64,000 nt of DNA from Girardinichthys multiradiatus (lineage: Eukaryota > Chordata > Actinopteri > Cyprinodontiformes > Goodeidae). The notes below the pieces were generated by a model. It was not told the DNA's origin, made no database searches, and saw only the letters and a program-made list of their open reading frames with translations. Shown here one piece after another: positions 44,455-55,858 of the stretch (its first letter is position 1; the number at the start of each line of letters is the position of its first letter). The stretch lies in assembly GCF_021462225.1 (NCBI RefSeq), contig NC_061818.1, forward strand, positions 17,009,462 to 17,073,461, read 5' to 3'. A program made the position numbers and the translations under genes.

Positions 44455-45739
44455 GAAGAATTTAAATGTCATCTTTATAAAAGCCTGGATACTTTAGATT
44501 TCTACTTTAACTCCCAACACTGGGTTTTATTGTGCTGTTCAGCATGCAGACTTTTGTGTGCATTTACAAAAATGATTCAGCCTCTCAATTACAGCCTATA
44601 TTCAGACTACTGAAGTACAGACACGTATATTTCTTTATTTCACTGATAAAGATGCTTTGAAAAAAAAAAAAACAACCTTACAATAACTAACAGCATAGAT
44701 TCTTCTCCTAAACTATGTATACACAAGGTTGGAACATACTGTTACTACACACTTGTCATTCTGGTTGAGCAGACATGGACGTGGAACACCAACTGCAGCA
44801 ATAAACACAAACCCAAACTGGGTTCAGTGGACGGTTTCTCTTTTGTTCTCAGGCCAACAGTGTTACAACAAATCACACCAGCATGAACAATGGATGAGAG
44901 AATTTATTTACAAATGAACCTAAATTAGAGGAAACCATTACTTGGGATAAAACAACCTCTACAAATTAAAACTGAATGTAATACAACACGTATTTCCATT
45001 TAATAAGGAGCAAACAAAAACAAACCATTATTTAAAAATGAATATAAACTGAAATTATGTTAATGTCATTCCAATAATTATTTGAAAATCAACATATCAA
45101 GTGTTGCACTCGTGAAACAGACAGGACACCGTCTTCTGTTTGGCAACTTTATTTGCCCCACGCTGCATCAATTTTTTTTGTGGGAGAGGACCCACAGACC
45201 ATTACAGCCACATTATAAAACAACTTCACCGCTCTTCTTCTTCTTCTGTCCCGCAGCACGTAGCATGTAACTGATTTCTGAAACTTCTATGCCTGAACAA
45301 AAATAACTTTACAGGATGTTTTAAATACCTAAACTGCATAGGCAAACAAAATACATTAAATAAAATTAATGAAATAATGTTCATTCACAGTGTTTTTATC
45401 CACCACTTAAGAAAATAAAATCATCAAACTAAAGCATTTCCAGGTTGTTACAAAAGCACCATCTTGTAAAACTGCAATGATGAGCTTGTTTTCGGATGCT
45501 GGATTAAGGATCAGTTTGGAAGGATTGTTTGCATCTGCGTTACCTTTGTATGGACTGAAAACCCTATGTGTAGTTATTTAATTGTGTAATTGTGTAATTT
45601 AATAGTCCAATAAATTAATTATTTTATTTAATTGCTGATTGTGTTATAGCTTGGGATCATTCTTTACTGAAAACCTCAATGATTACTTGGTTTTCTGGAA
45701 GAGTATACCAGTTTACATATTTAAAATCACGTTATATTT
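44455..45739. other. Intergenic, no recognised feature
   Basis: AT-rich DNA with short chance ORFs only. No repeat terminus or exon is recognised. Confidence 0.4.
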
Positions 45740-46110
45740 CTAAAAGTTCATAATAACTTGATGTTCACTGAATTTCCCAGAGCCTTTTGAACAGTAACAG
45801 GCCCACAGCATCACATATCCTCCACTGTACCTAACAGTCTGCATAAGGGGCTTTTTGGCAGTTTCAGCTAAAGTCCTCAAAGAGTTTAGAAAACCTTGTT
45901 GACTTGAAATGGAATGTAGATGAGAGCTGTTGTTATGGAGACTTGGTGACCCCCAAAATGTTTTACCTTCTTTACCATCTTCTTCAACTTGTTGTGGCAA
46001 GATAACCATGCATGCAGCCTCAATTGGCCAGGCTAAAAGAAATGGGCCTCTGTGTTGCATGGTTTTCATTCCCCAGGGAAACAAACAGAAGTTCCTAAAA
46101 ACCCTGATCA
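45740..46110 (-). mobile_element. Tc1-like transposase relic
   Basis: The minus strand reads TVRYSGGYVMLWACYCSKGS near 45830-45770, a decayed GGGSVMLWGCFSA segment, followed by a lost frame. It abuts the left side of the retroviral LTR region. Confidence 0.5.
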
Positions 46111-46488
46111 ACTTAATTTGGAGTATAAATCAATCATTGCAACAGTTTCACTTATTTTAAAGGGACTGTTAATGGCCCCAGAAATTTGTGCCCTTATGAG
46201 AGATTCTGACACTTATGTATATCTAGAATAGCAATAAAAGTTCATTCCCTTAACCACAGACGAACAGCTTCCTTCCTGTATTATCCAACTCTCACAGGCA
46301 AGGCAAGTTTATTTATGTTGGAATAATTAAATAAAGATTTGTCTTATAGTTTCTCCTATTTATTAACTTGACTATTTAATTATATAACATTTCATGATAT
46401 ATGTGTGAGAAAGGATGTGATGAGTTTGTCTGCAGGCAAGGATAATAAATGGAGCTGAACTAGCAGAGAAGGAAGCAGTCCAGTTGAG

Positions 46489-46578
46489 GAGGTCATAAAG
46501 ATGAAGGAGGTCATAAAGATGAAGGAGGTCATAAAGACGAAGGAGGTCATAAAGATGAAGGAGGTCATAAAGATGAAG
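46489..46578 (+). repeat. Five tandem 18-bp repeats in LTR U3
   Basis: Unit GAGGTCATAAAGATGAAG repeated five times; the third unit has AAAGACGAAG instead of AAAGATGAAG. Tandem repeats in U3 often act as enhancers. GAGGTCA resembles a nuclear-receptor half site. Confidence 0.9.
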
Positions 46579-46746
46579 GCTGATTACACTCAACAAAAGG
46601 CACAACTGACCCTACAAGTTGGAGGAGACTGTGGGAAATTTGTTGTTAAAAGATAAAGCTGTTTATGACCTGTTTACGATGCAGTTGTTGTTTTCCCCCA
46701 TCCTTTAGAGAACAATGTTTTTGTAAACTAGGGACCCCCGAAAGAC

Positions 46747-46752
46747 AATAAA
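46747..46752 (+). terminator. LTR polyadenylation signal AATAAA
   Basis: AATAAA in the R-like part, followed about 100 bases later by T/GT-rich sequence (TTTGTCTCTCTTTTCTTTTTG). Confidence 0.6.
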
Positions 46753-46917
46753 AAGAGGAGGTGGACAGATGCTGTTCAGAGTGGTGCGAGGTCTGTAACT
46801 GAGCAAATCTTGACTGTTTCTCCTTGCAAAGCGAGTAAAAGGAACTAATACTTTGTCTCTCTTTTCTTTTTGTGTTGTTATAAGTATTGTTAGGTTGGTT
46901 GAACCTGACATTAATTT

Positions 46918-46935
46918 GGTCCTTCGAGAGCCGGA
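46918..46935 (+). promoter_or_regulatory. Retroviral primer-binding site, tRNA-Tyr-like
   Basis: TGGTCCTTCGAGAGCCGG. Vertebrate tRNA-Tyr ends in CCGGCTCGAAGGACCA, whose complement is TGGTCCTTCGAGCCGG; the site here has an extra AG in the middle. Other tRNAs were not compared systematically. Confidence 0.5.
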
Positions 46936-48886
46936 TTCCAACTACGCCTGATGGTTCCAGCGGGTCGGTAGACTCCAGGAAAAGACCGTGCGTACGGCTG
47001 TTTTCATCAGGAAGACACACAGACCCTTTCCGGGACTGGATTTCAGCCCGCCCGCTGGAGTCTGACGGCTGACGGAACTCTGAGAGAGAGAAGAGAGGAC
47101 AAAGTGGTGAGTTGAATCTGGATTTAAAACAAAAGTGTGACGAATGACTGGGGGTCATTGCGTAAAGGAAACAAACCCTGTGAACCTAGGCACTGACAGG
47201 TAACAGCAGTGCGCCGGAGTTCTGCTTAAAGTATTAGTAAAAAAAATACTGAAAATTCCGAGGTTATAGGGGACGACAGAGTCCTCTTAAGTATTAAGAA
47301 AGTAATACTAAAATGTCGTGTTTCCAGAACGGTGGAATCCGCGTTTAAGTATTTTAAACAACAAAAAAATACTAAGTAAAATCTGCGTTTAAGTATTTTA
47401 AACAACAAAAAATACTAAGAAAAAATCCGCGTTTAAATGTGTATATGTGAAAAATGAATGGAGGATTTAAACCACTAGGTTTTGCCTCATACCAAAGCAG
47501 TAGGATTGTAAGTGACTAACTTTTGTGGAAGCAAAGGCAAGAATTCTCCACTCGAAAGAGTTGAAGTGAGAATTACCACAAAAGGAGATTTTTCTGTCAC
47601 CCTACTGAGCAGAATAATCCAGTATTTAGAATACCCTAGGTATTTATATGCTGGACCAAATTTAAATCAAAACATGGGAAAAGGGTGATTTAAATAAACT
47701 AAAAATGAATAATAATGTAAAGATTGGAAATTTATGGAAGCAAAGGATCAAATTAAAATATTTAGATAAATGGATAACCACATATCATTATGATGGTCGT
47801 TTAAACTCTAAAAAATTAGGTGATCTATAGGATGCAATAATTAAAAGTACATTAAAAGTAAACGTGATTTAAGAAAAATGGACAAAGATGAGGATGTAGA
47901 TTATTGCTTAAAAGTAACTAAAAAAAGAGAGATGTGATGCAGGAGAAAAGAATGGACGTTTTTGTGGAAAGCAGAAAAGGTCAGAAAGCTAAGAAGTAAT
48001 TTTTGATAGATTTGCAAAGTGGAATAGCAGGACAGAAGAAAGGGAGTAAAAGAGCAGGTGGAAAGTTTTTGTTTTGTACCAAAGATCTGATGAGGTTTGA
48101 CAGGATTGGATGGGCTAAAATGAGTCCCTTTGGTGAATAAATCCATCCCCACCATGGCTGTACCTCATGTATGTTTTATTTGTGTTTATTTTTTATTATT
48201 ATTGTTTTGAGACGCTGAAGGCTGTTGATACAGTGTGTCACTGAGGTTCATGGCATGACATGGGTTTTTTCTGTGTAACCTTAGAAAATATTTTACTCTT
48301 TTTAATAGCCAGAGTGAAACAAAAAGAGAAATAACCTTTTGAAGAATATAGGATTAGACTGACAAAAGTGTTTAAAATACATAGTGGTCTACAATAAGCA
48401 AGGAGCTTATTAACAGCAGTTAAACAAATGCACTACATGCTGGTTCCAGGGATGCAATTAATACCTGGGTAAGGAGATATTTTATAGGGTTCCCCACAGC
48501 AAATCTAGAAGACTATGTTAATCATGCCCTCCATGCAGAAAAAGTTATGAAGGAGATAAAAAAATAAATAATAAAAAATAAATAAATAATTAAATAATTA
48601 AATAGGCAACACCTTTTTGTTTCAGCAAGAAGAAGAAGAAGAGCAGATTTATTATTAAAACAACAGAGGTAGAGAAAAATTTAGAGGCAGAGGACAAAAA
48701 CCGCAGGGGTCAGAGAGGAGTGAGCAGAGGAGATTACAGACAAATAACATCAGGGTGTTGATGTTAAAAGGAGTAGGACCACCTTATTACCACTATTAAC
48801 TGGATGTTCTGAATAAGCCACCCCTAGACGTAGGGACAGCTTTACTAACAGAAGGAAGAAATGTCATTACTCGACTACAAGATCAG
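46936..48886 (+). pseudogene. ERV leader and gag region, decayed
   Basis: No frame over about 60 codons is convincing. AGGTAGAGAAAAATTTAGAG and GCAGAGGACAAAAACCGCAG at about 48665-48710 may be the basic nucleocapsid end of gag, judged only from position and basic codons. 47220-47430 has a local duplication (AAGTATTTTAAACAACAAAA twice). Confidence 0.4.
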
Positions 48887-50304
48887 ATGACACCAGATGA
48901 TCTACATATTACCATGTGGTATAAAAATACTCCTGGACAAGATAAAATTTATGAAGTATTAAATAGAGTAACCCCTATAAAAGTCATGGTAACTTATGTT
49001 TATACAGATAGGAAGAGTACGTCAGTTGCTGAAGTAGTGTTAGAGGAAGACACTAGGAAGCTCTATAAAATGTGGACAACTCCACACATATCTTTATTCA
49101 AGGATAAAGAACTCAAGTAGCATGATATGGGGAGAATAGTGCAGAGGGGAAAAGATGTCACAGACTGGTTTGTAACAATAATGAATACAGAAACTAGTGC
49201 ATCCACAAGATTAATTAGAAAATTATTATTATGGACAGTGACAGTGCAGGAAGGGATACATTTGCATACAAAACAACAATGAGAACTATTCCTTACTGAA
49301 CAGGAGGAACAGTTTTTGAATGAAGTCCCTGATAAGTTATGGTCAAAAGACCCTACTGATGTGGGTTTAGTAAAGGAGCGTTACCTGTTCAAATTAGAGC
49401 AAAAACAGAATACAGGCCCAGAATAAATAATACTTTTTGAAATATGATGCTCGTGAAGGAATAAAACCAGTAATAAAGGATTTAATAACTGCAGGGGTGA
49501 TAATAAAATGTGAGGCTTCATCATGTAACACCCCCATTTTTCCAGTTAAAAAAAAAGCTCCATCAACAGGAAAGATAGGCAGTTCTGGTTTGCATTCACC
49601 TTTGAGGGACAAAGATATACTTATACCAGACTACCTCAAGCCTACTGTGAAAGTCCAACTATATACTTTCAGGAAATGAGTGCAAGTATGACCAAGTTTG
49701 ACCCTCCAGGAGGTAGTCAGGTTTTACTATATGTTGATGATGTGCTACCAGCCTCTCCTGATGAGGAGACTTGTAAAAATGATACAATAGCATTATTAAA
49801 ACATTTAGCAGAAGAAGAACACAAAGTCAGTAAAAGAAACTTCAATTGTGTAAAAATGAGGTTAAATACTTAGGTCATAATTTTAGCGCAGGGGGACGCA
49901 CAATTGTAGAAGAAAGAAAGACTGCAATATTACAAGTTCTAAAACCAGTAACAAAAACTAATTATTGTAGAAACTGGGTGCCAAATTATGCAGAAATAGT
50001 AACTCCATTAAACAAATTAATGTATGAGGAAGAGCTGAAAATGATGTCTAAATTGAAATGGAGTGTAGAAGTTGAAGAAGCATTTACCAACATAAAACAA
50101 GTTCTAGTTTCCAGTACTGCTTTAGCATTACCAGATTATAGTAAACTGTTTGTTCAGATGGTAGATTGCAAGGGACATTTTATGACTTCAGTTCTGGTTC
50201 AACAACATGGAGATAAAATGAAAATAATAGCCTATTTCTTTTCAAAACTAGATAGTGTTGCGTGTGTGCAACCATATTATGTGAGAGCTGTAATTGCAGC
50301 CTAA
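48887..50304 (+). pseudogene. ERV pol: protease-RT-RNase H remnant
   Basis: 48887-49120 is an open fragment ending TTPHISLFKDKELK. At about 49290-49560 RT N-terminal sequence survives (DVGLVK, AGVIIKCEASS, TPIFPVKK). The part between the fingers and the catalytic site is deleted near 49600. LLYVDDV with the YVDD motif is at 49730-49741, followed by the RT thumb/connection (LNKLMYEE) and the VQMVDCKGHFMTSVLVQQHG segment at the RT-RNase H side. Several frame changes separate these pieces. Confidence 0.75.
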
Positions 50305-50607
50305 AATGACAGTTGCAGTGCTGCAATAGTGTTGTTTCACCTTTTAACCTTAAGAGTTTCCCATGCAGTTTCAACATCAATACTGCAGAATTAGGAAAAA
50401 AAAAAAAAAAAAAATTGAAGTGATTTGCAGGATCACGAAATAGTTTATGTGAAGGATTTCTCTAAAAAGATGAGAGGGAGAAGACACAAACAGGATATGC
50501 ATTGGTGACAATGGATATAGTGTTAGAAAAGATGCAACAACAAAGCTCACTACAGGAGATAGAAATGTGGAAAAAACATGGAGCTGAATTAAAAGATGAA
50601 AACTATA

Positions 50608-52217
50608 CAGGTCCTTCTCAAAATATTAGCATATTGTGATAAAGTTCATTATTTTCTATAATGTCATGATGAAAATTTAACATTCATATATTTTAGATTC
50701 ATTGCGCACTAACTGAAATATTTCAGGTCTTTTATTGTCTTAATACGGATGATTGTGACATACAGCTCATGAAAACCCAAAATTCCTATCTCACAAAATT
50801 AGCATATTTCATCTGACTAATAAAAGACAAGTGTTTTTAATACAAAAAACGTCAACCTTCAAATAATCATGTACAGTTATGCACTCAATACTTGGTCGGG
50901 AATCCTTTTTCAGAAATGACTGCTTCAATGCGGCGTGGCATGGACGCAATCAGCCTGTGGCACTGCTGAGGTCTTATGGAGGCCCAGGATGCTTCGATAG
51001 CGGCCTTTAGCTCATCCAGAGTGTTGGGTCTTGAGTCTCTCAACGTTCTCTTCACAATATCCCACAGATTCTCTATGGGGTTCAGGTCAGGAGAGTTGGC
51101 AGGCCAATTGAGCACAGTGATACCATGGTCAGTAAACCATTTACCAGTGGTTTTGGCACTGTGAGCAGGTGCCAGGTCGTGCTGAAAAATGAAATCTTCA
51201 TCTCCATAAAGCTTTTCAGCAGATGGAAGCATGAAGTGCTCCAAAATCTCCTGATAGCTAGCTGCAATGACCCTGCCCTTGATAAAACACAGTGGACCAA
51301 CACCAGCAGCTGACACGGCACCCCAGACCATCACTGACTGTGGGTACTTGACACTGGACTTCTGGCATTTTGGCATTTCCTTCTCCCCAGTCTTCCTCCA
51401 GACTCTGGCACCTTGATTTCCGAATGACATGCAGAATTTGCTTTCATCCGAAAAAAGTACTTTGGACCACTGAGCAACAGTCCAGTGCTGCTTCTCTGTA
51501 GCCCAGGTCAGGCGCTTCTGCCGCTGTTTCTGGTTCAAAAGTGGCTTGACCTGGGGAATGCGGCACCTGTAGCCCATTTCCTGCACACGCCTGTGCACGG
51601 TGGCTCGGGATGTTTCTACTCCAGACTCAGTCCACTGCTTCCGCAGGTCCCCCAAGGTCTGGAATCGGCCCTTCTCCACAATCTTCCTCAGGGTCCGGTC
51701 ACCTCTTCTCGTTGTGCAGCGTTTTCTGCCACACTTTTTCCTTCCCACAGACTTCCCACTGAGGTGCCTTGATACAGCACTCTGGAAACAGCCTATTTGT
51801 TCATAAATTTATTTCTGTGTCTTACCCTCTTGCTTGAGGGTGTCAATAGTGGCCTTCTGGACAGCAGTCAGGTCGGCAGTCTTACCGATGATTGGTGTTT
51901 TGAGTGATGAACCAGGCTGGGAGTTTTAAAGGCCTCAGGAATCTTTTGCAGGTGTTTAGAGTTAACTCGTTGATTCAGATGATTATGTTCATAGCTCGTT
52001 TAGAGACCCTTTTAATGATATGCTAATTTTGTGAGATAGGAATTTTGGGTTTTCATGAGCTGTATGCCAAAATCATCCGTATTAAGACAATAAAAGACCT
52101 GAAATATTTCAGTTAGTGTGCAATGAATCTAAAATATATGAATGTTAAATTTTCATCATGACATTATGGAAAATAATGAACTTTATCACAATATGCTAAT
52201 ATTTTGAGAAGGACCTG
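50608..52217 (-). mobile_element. Tc1-like transposon, CAGGTCC family, copy 5 (inside the ERV)
   Basis: 1,610 bp from CAGGTCC to GGACCTG with TA on both sides (50606-50607 and 52218-52219). It splits the ERV between the RNase H side and the integrase. The transposase gene is dead. Confidence 0.93.
50885..51889 (-). pseudogene. Tc1 transposase, start codon lost and early stop (copy 5)
   Basis: The initiation codon at 51889-51887 is ATC. A TAA at 51811-51809 interrupts the helix-turn-helix part. From there on about 290 codons are open and contain all three catalytic motifs ([29 protein letters not shown]) and the GRKKCGRKR hook, ending in GFPTKY. GRVIAASYQ instead of GRVNAASYQ and AVISEKG instead of AVISAKG are further changes. 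Confidence 0.92.
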
Positions 52218-52379
52218 TATTTGACCAGATAATAAACCTGTCCTACCAAAGAACCTATAAATGGAAGCAATATTTGAGCCATCGTGTTTTCATAATGTCT
52301 CAACAGGGGGGAATAGTAGGACAGATATATTAATATTATATAACATATTGATTAAATTCTAAAAAGTCTTATTAAAAAA

Positions 52380-52970
52380 ATTTTGTAAAACATGTTTAGC
52401 ATGTGTAAAACATTATCCACAAGGGAATTTAAGACAACGAAGGGGACAATTTTCAAAACTAAGATACCCTTTTCAAACAATTCATATGGATTTTATTGAG
52501 TTAAACCACAGTGAAGGAAAAAAGTTTTGTTTAGTCATTATAGATGCATTTTCTAAACAGATAGAACTATTTCCAACTAAACATTACAAGCACCTCAGAG
52601 TTAACACCCTATGAAATGTTATTTGGAAGACCATACAGATTACCACAGTTCAAAAATAAGTGGGAGTTAGATAAAGAAGCTAACCTAGTTGATTATATGA
52701 GGAGTATGTTAGAAAGCAACAGAAATAAATTTAAACTATGAGAAATGTTCTATTTCCCAGCAGGAAAACTAACTAGTGAAACCAGGAGACTGGGTGTTAA
52801 TAAGGAGTGTAAAGAAGAAGCATTGGTATTCACCTAAGTGGGAGGATCCATATTAGGTATTATTAACCACTGCAAGGGCAGTAAAATAACTGAGAGATCA
52901 ACCTGGATTCACCTTACACATTGTAAAAAGATCATTTTGGTTGAAAGCTCCGTCAAGGGAAGGGATTTAT
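52380..52970 (+). pseudogene. ERV integrase remnant
   Basis: TIHMDFIEL and FCLVIIDAFSKQIELF (about 52480-52570) carry the first catalytic Asp region of a retroviral integrase, with a CxxC (CKTCLAC) zinc-finger end just before. SELTPYEMLFGRPYRLP at about 52595-52645 is from the end of the core; the middle of the core is deleted. KPGDWVLIRSVKKKHW near 52785-52830 is the C-terminal domain. Stops occur after the DPY at 52850. Confidence 0.75.
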
Positions 52971-53080
52971 AGACTGATAATAGGGTGGACCCAGACATTT
53001 AGAGTCTGGAGAGACCCGAAACTCAGTGAAGACAATTAAGACACTGGAACCATTTAGAGGAGTAAACAAATTCAGCCAAA

Positions 53081-53248
53081 ATGATTTCTAGATGGATGAA
53101 CAATGCTTTCCGATGCTGGGTGGTTATATACATTTTTTCTTATATTTTTCTGGTATTTCTGGAAACCAGTCAAGATGAATTAGAATGTAACAACATCTGT
53201 TATGAGTCACATGAAACAAGTAGCGCTAAATCAAGGAATGCAAGATAA
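53081..53248 (+). pseudogene. ERV envelope N-terminus, truncated
   Basis: ATG at 53081 opens 55 codons: a short basic start, a hydrophobic signal-like segment (VVIYIFSYIFLVFL) and an early stop (TAA 53246-53248). Related sequence continues in another frame to about 53390 and then ends at a LINE. No fusion peptide or transmembrane anchor is present. Confidence 0.5.
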
Positions 53249-53389
53249 CCTAACTATGTGCACTAAACAAACTTTTTATACTTATGGTATTCAAGTGTGT
53301 GTGAAATCTAAAACCACAGCTGTGGTGCTGATCCCACTCATTAGCTTGACTAAACGAGGAAGGAAAGGACAGGATTATAGAAGTTATAA

Positions 53390-54480
53390 ATGGTACTTAA
53401 CTAATAAGCGGTTGGTCGTTGTTAGGAAGTTGTTTAACTGCTGAAACACAGCTTTTTCAATGATCTTACTGATGAAGGGGAGGTTTGATATAGGCCTGTG
53501 GTTCTGCAGTAGCAGCTTGTCCAAGTTGCTTTTTTTCAATAGAGGTTTGACAATTGCTGTTTTTAGGGCCTGGGGGAAAACACCTGACAAAAGGGACGTG
53601 TTAATTATTTGTGTTAAATCAGATGTTATTACAGGCAAAGCTTTCTTAAGGAAAGCTGTGGGTAAAAGATTGAGACAGCAGGAAGAAGAGCTTAGTTGGT
53701 TTTCTTCTAAGTTTTAGTAGTTTATTTGGTGAAATTGGGAAATTTTGTCAAAATCGGTTCTAGTTGGAGACAACATTGGTAGTGGAGTTGATGTGCTGAC
53801 TGCCTCTCTGATCTTTTGGGGTTTTTCAGTAAAGAATTTAGCAAATTCATTGCAGGCCCTGGTAGAGTGGAGTTCAGATGCTACAGTTACAGGAGGGTTT
53901 GTTAACCTGTCGACTGTGGCAAATAATGCGCGAGCATTGTTAATGTTTTTGCTGATGATCTCATTTTTCAGTGGTAGGTCATATCTGTATAGTCTCTCTT
54001 TATAGATAATATAGTGATTTTAGAATGAAAGTTATCTACCAGTTCATCTACAGTGTTACAGGGCAAAGTGGAGGTAGAAGAGTAAATCTGGTTAAAGGTT
54101 TCAGCAGCACCGTCCTTAAAGATGTGTTTTCTTATCATGACTTTGGCCAACTGAGTCATTGGATATATATATATGTGACTGGCCGTGGCAAAACCAGGGT
54201 GGTTTTGAGTTATTTACAGATCCTGAAAGAGTGGAGTCTAAGCTTTCCAATGATGTCAAACGTTTGGAAATCGAAAAAGAATTGAAGAAGATATGACCAT
54301 CTGAATGTCTGCACTCACCAGACTTCTTTTCTGAGAAATCAGCACTGAAAGATTCATTGTTTTCTCTGCCTAAAAGCAGGGCGTTGACAAAAGCTGCTAA
54401 TCTGAATAACTTTAAATAGCCCACGTCCCCCAACTGTTTGTCAACAGAAGCTTCAACTGACTGCAACAGACTTCTGTCAC
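53390..54480 (-). mobile_element. L2-like LINE fragment (reverse transcriptase start)
   Basis: The minus strand at 53638-53384 encodes SDLTQIINTSLLSGVFPQAL, KTAIVKPLLKK and NHRPISNLPFISKIIEKAVF, the first RT blocks of L2/Rex1-type LINEs. 54005-53745 holds the linker (NARALFATVDRLTNPPVTVA). Upstream to about 54480 is less clear. It lacks the FADD catalytic part and the 3' end, which seem replaced by ERV sequence at 53390. Confidence 0.7.
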
Positions 54481-54854
54481 TTAACTCATAGTATTTTTCT
54501 ATGTAAAGATAATTTACAGCACTGCATTACAATCTATTTTTCATATTATTTATGTCTGCAAATTGCATCATAACTGCAACCGAATGTCTGCGTCCTGGTG
54601 ATTGGTTTGCTTTCCTCTTGTTTTTAGATAAAAATCAGGGTAATATGGATGTGTTCTTCTTAATATGTAATATGAAATGTCCAAAGATTATTGTAGCATG
54701 CAGAATTATTGTTTATCAGTCTTCATTTTATGTGTGCAGGTATGAATAGAGCTATGGGCTAATAGCTTACACCTTTTGAATACGTGTTAATCTAGAAGAG
54801 GCTGGTGCTACAGCTATTTAATCTGTACCCATCAAATTTTATGTCTGCAAACCT

Positions 54855-55015
54855 CTCTTCGGTGAGGCCATGGAGAAGGACTACCGGTTGGCCCCGAAGC
54901 GATTCTGGCAAACCGTCCGGCGCCTCAGGAGGGGGAAGCAGTGCTTCGCCAACACTGTTTACAGTGGGGGTGGGGAGCTGCTGACCTCAACTGGGGACTA
55001 TCACGTTCTTGGTTT
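54855..55015 (+). mobile_element. Rex3-like LINE fragment (pre-RT region)
   Basis: EKDYRLAPKRFWQTVRRLRR and GKQCFANTVYSGGGELLTST are typical of the segment before the RT domain in Rex3/RTE elements. It ends abruptly near 55015. Confidence 0.7.
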
Positions 55016-55291
55016 GGATCGGACCAAAGTGCAGATAAGAGCTTGGCAGCCGCATGATGAGAGGAAGACTTTTCTTTAATTAAAGGTCTCCAAAACGTAA
55101 CATAATCCAACAAGTACAAACATGAGTCGAGCCAAAAACGTACATGTGTACATAGTTCTGTAACGTAGCAAAACTGAGCATAAACAAGGGTAGTGAACGA
55201 GGAATAGTGACGGAGGAACCAGCGGGGAACAAAGAACACAGAAACAAAAAACAGAGTTCAGGCGGGCGACCAGGAGGTCGTCTGGTCATTA
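55016..55291. other. Unassigned stretch before the Polinton
   Basis: No coding motif. AACGTAACATAATCCAACAA and GGAACAAAGAACACAGAAAC may belong to another non-autonomous repeat. The junction with the integrase remnant falls at about 55285-55292. Confidence 0.35.
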
Positions 55292-55819
55292 TATTTTACT
55301 GCTAACAACACCCGGCGGTACATTGACGTCCTGCAAAATTTAACTAGAAGCTACAACCACAGCTACCACACCAGCATTAAGATGAGCCCAATGGAAGTGA
55401 CCTCAGACAATGCCTTTCAAGTGTTTCAGAATCTGTACGATGTTACCTCCAACAGATATTGCAGGGCCTCAGTGACAATGTTTAAACAGGGGGATCTTGT
55501 CAGAATATCCAAGGTACGTGGAGTGTTTGACAAAAAATACAAATAGAGTTTTACAGATGAAGTGTTTACAGTGTATGAGCAGATACCCCGATCTCCTCCT
55601 GTATACAAACTCAAAGATTTGGATGGAGAACCTATTGAGGGTTCTTTTTACGCTGAGGAACTTCAAAAAGTAAAAATATTTAAGGACAAGATGTATCAAG
55701 TGGAGAAAATATTAAATCAACGCACCGTCAAGGGTGTCAAACAGGTTTTTGTATGCTGGAAAAATTGGCCTGAGAAATTCAACAGTTGTATCAAGTTTGA
55801 TAAACTACGAAACGTATAA
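55292..55819 (+). pseudogene. Polinton integrase, C-terminal part with chromodomain, 5'-truncated
   Basis: About 175 codons in one frame. The first part has the end of the retroviral-type catalytic core (NNTRRYIDVLQNL, SYNHSYHTSIKMSPMEV) and then an SH3-like region (FKQGDLVRISKVRGVFDKKY). The C-terminus (YQVEKILNQRTVKGVKQVFV and CWKNWPEKFNSCI) is a chromodomain with its aromatic residues. An in-frame TAG at 55544-55546 interrupts it, and the N-terminal zinc finger and the DDE Asp residues are missing. It cannot act as an integrase. Confidence 0.88.
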
Positions 55820-55858
55820 AATAGGTGTGTGCTAAAACCTAACGATTCATACAGCATC

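Larger units (their letters stand above)
46316..46910 (+). repeat. Retroviral 5' LTR (solo in this window)
   Basis: Starts TGTTGGAATA and ends CTGACA. It holds five 18-bp direct repeats (46489-46578) in the U3-like part and an AATAAA at 46747-46752. No second copy is present for comparison, and the distance from CA to the primer site (7 bases) is longer than usual, so the right boundary may be some bases off. Confidence 0.6.
46316..53390 (+). mobile_element. Endogenous retrovirus, decayed and 3'-truncated
   Basis: Order along the plus strand: a 5' LTR (about 46316-46910), a tRNA-type primer-binding site (46918), a leader and gag remnant (to about 48800), a protease/RT-side pol fragment (48887-49120), RT (49290-50300, YVDD), integrase pieces (52380-52960) and the beginning of env (53081). 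Gamma/epsilon-like pol organisation is inferred from the RT and integrase pieces. Many frameshifts and stops, loss of the middle of RT, a Tc1 insertion (50608-52217) and no 3' LTR show an old, dead copy. The right side ends abruptly against a minus-strand LINE near 53390. Confidence 0.8.

Noticed and set aside
46646..47158. 170-codon minus-strand ORF across the LTR and primer-binding site
   Set aside because: It runs antisense over the LTR end and leader; no motif is seen and the LTR explains the region.
55080..55289. Minus-strand ORFs just left of the Polinton
   Set aside because: Short, without motif or neighbours in the same direction. Could be part of an unrecognised repeat but not supported as a gene.
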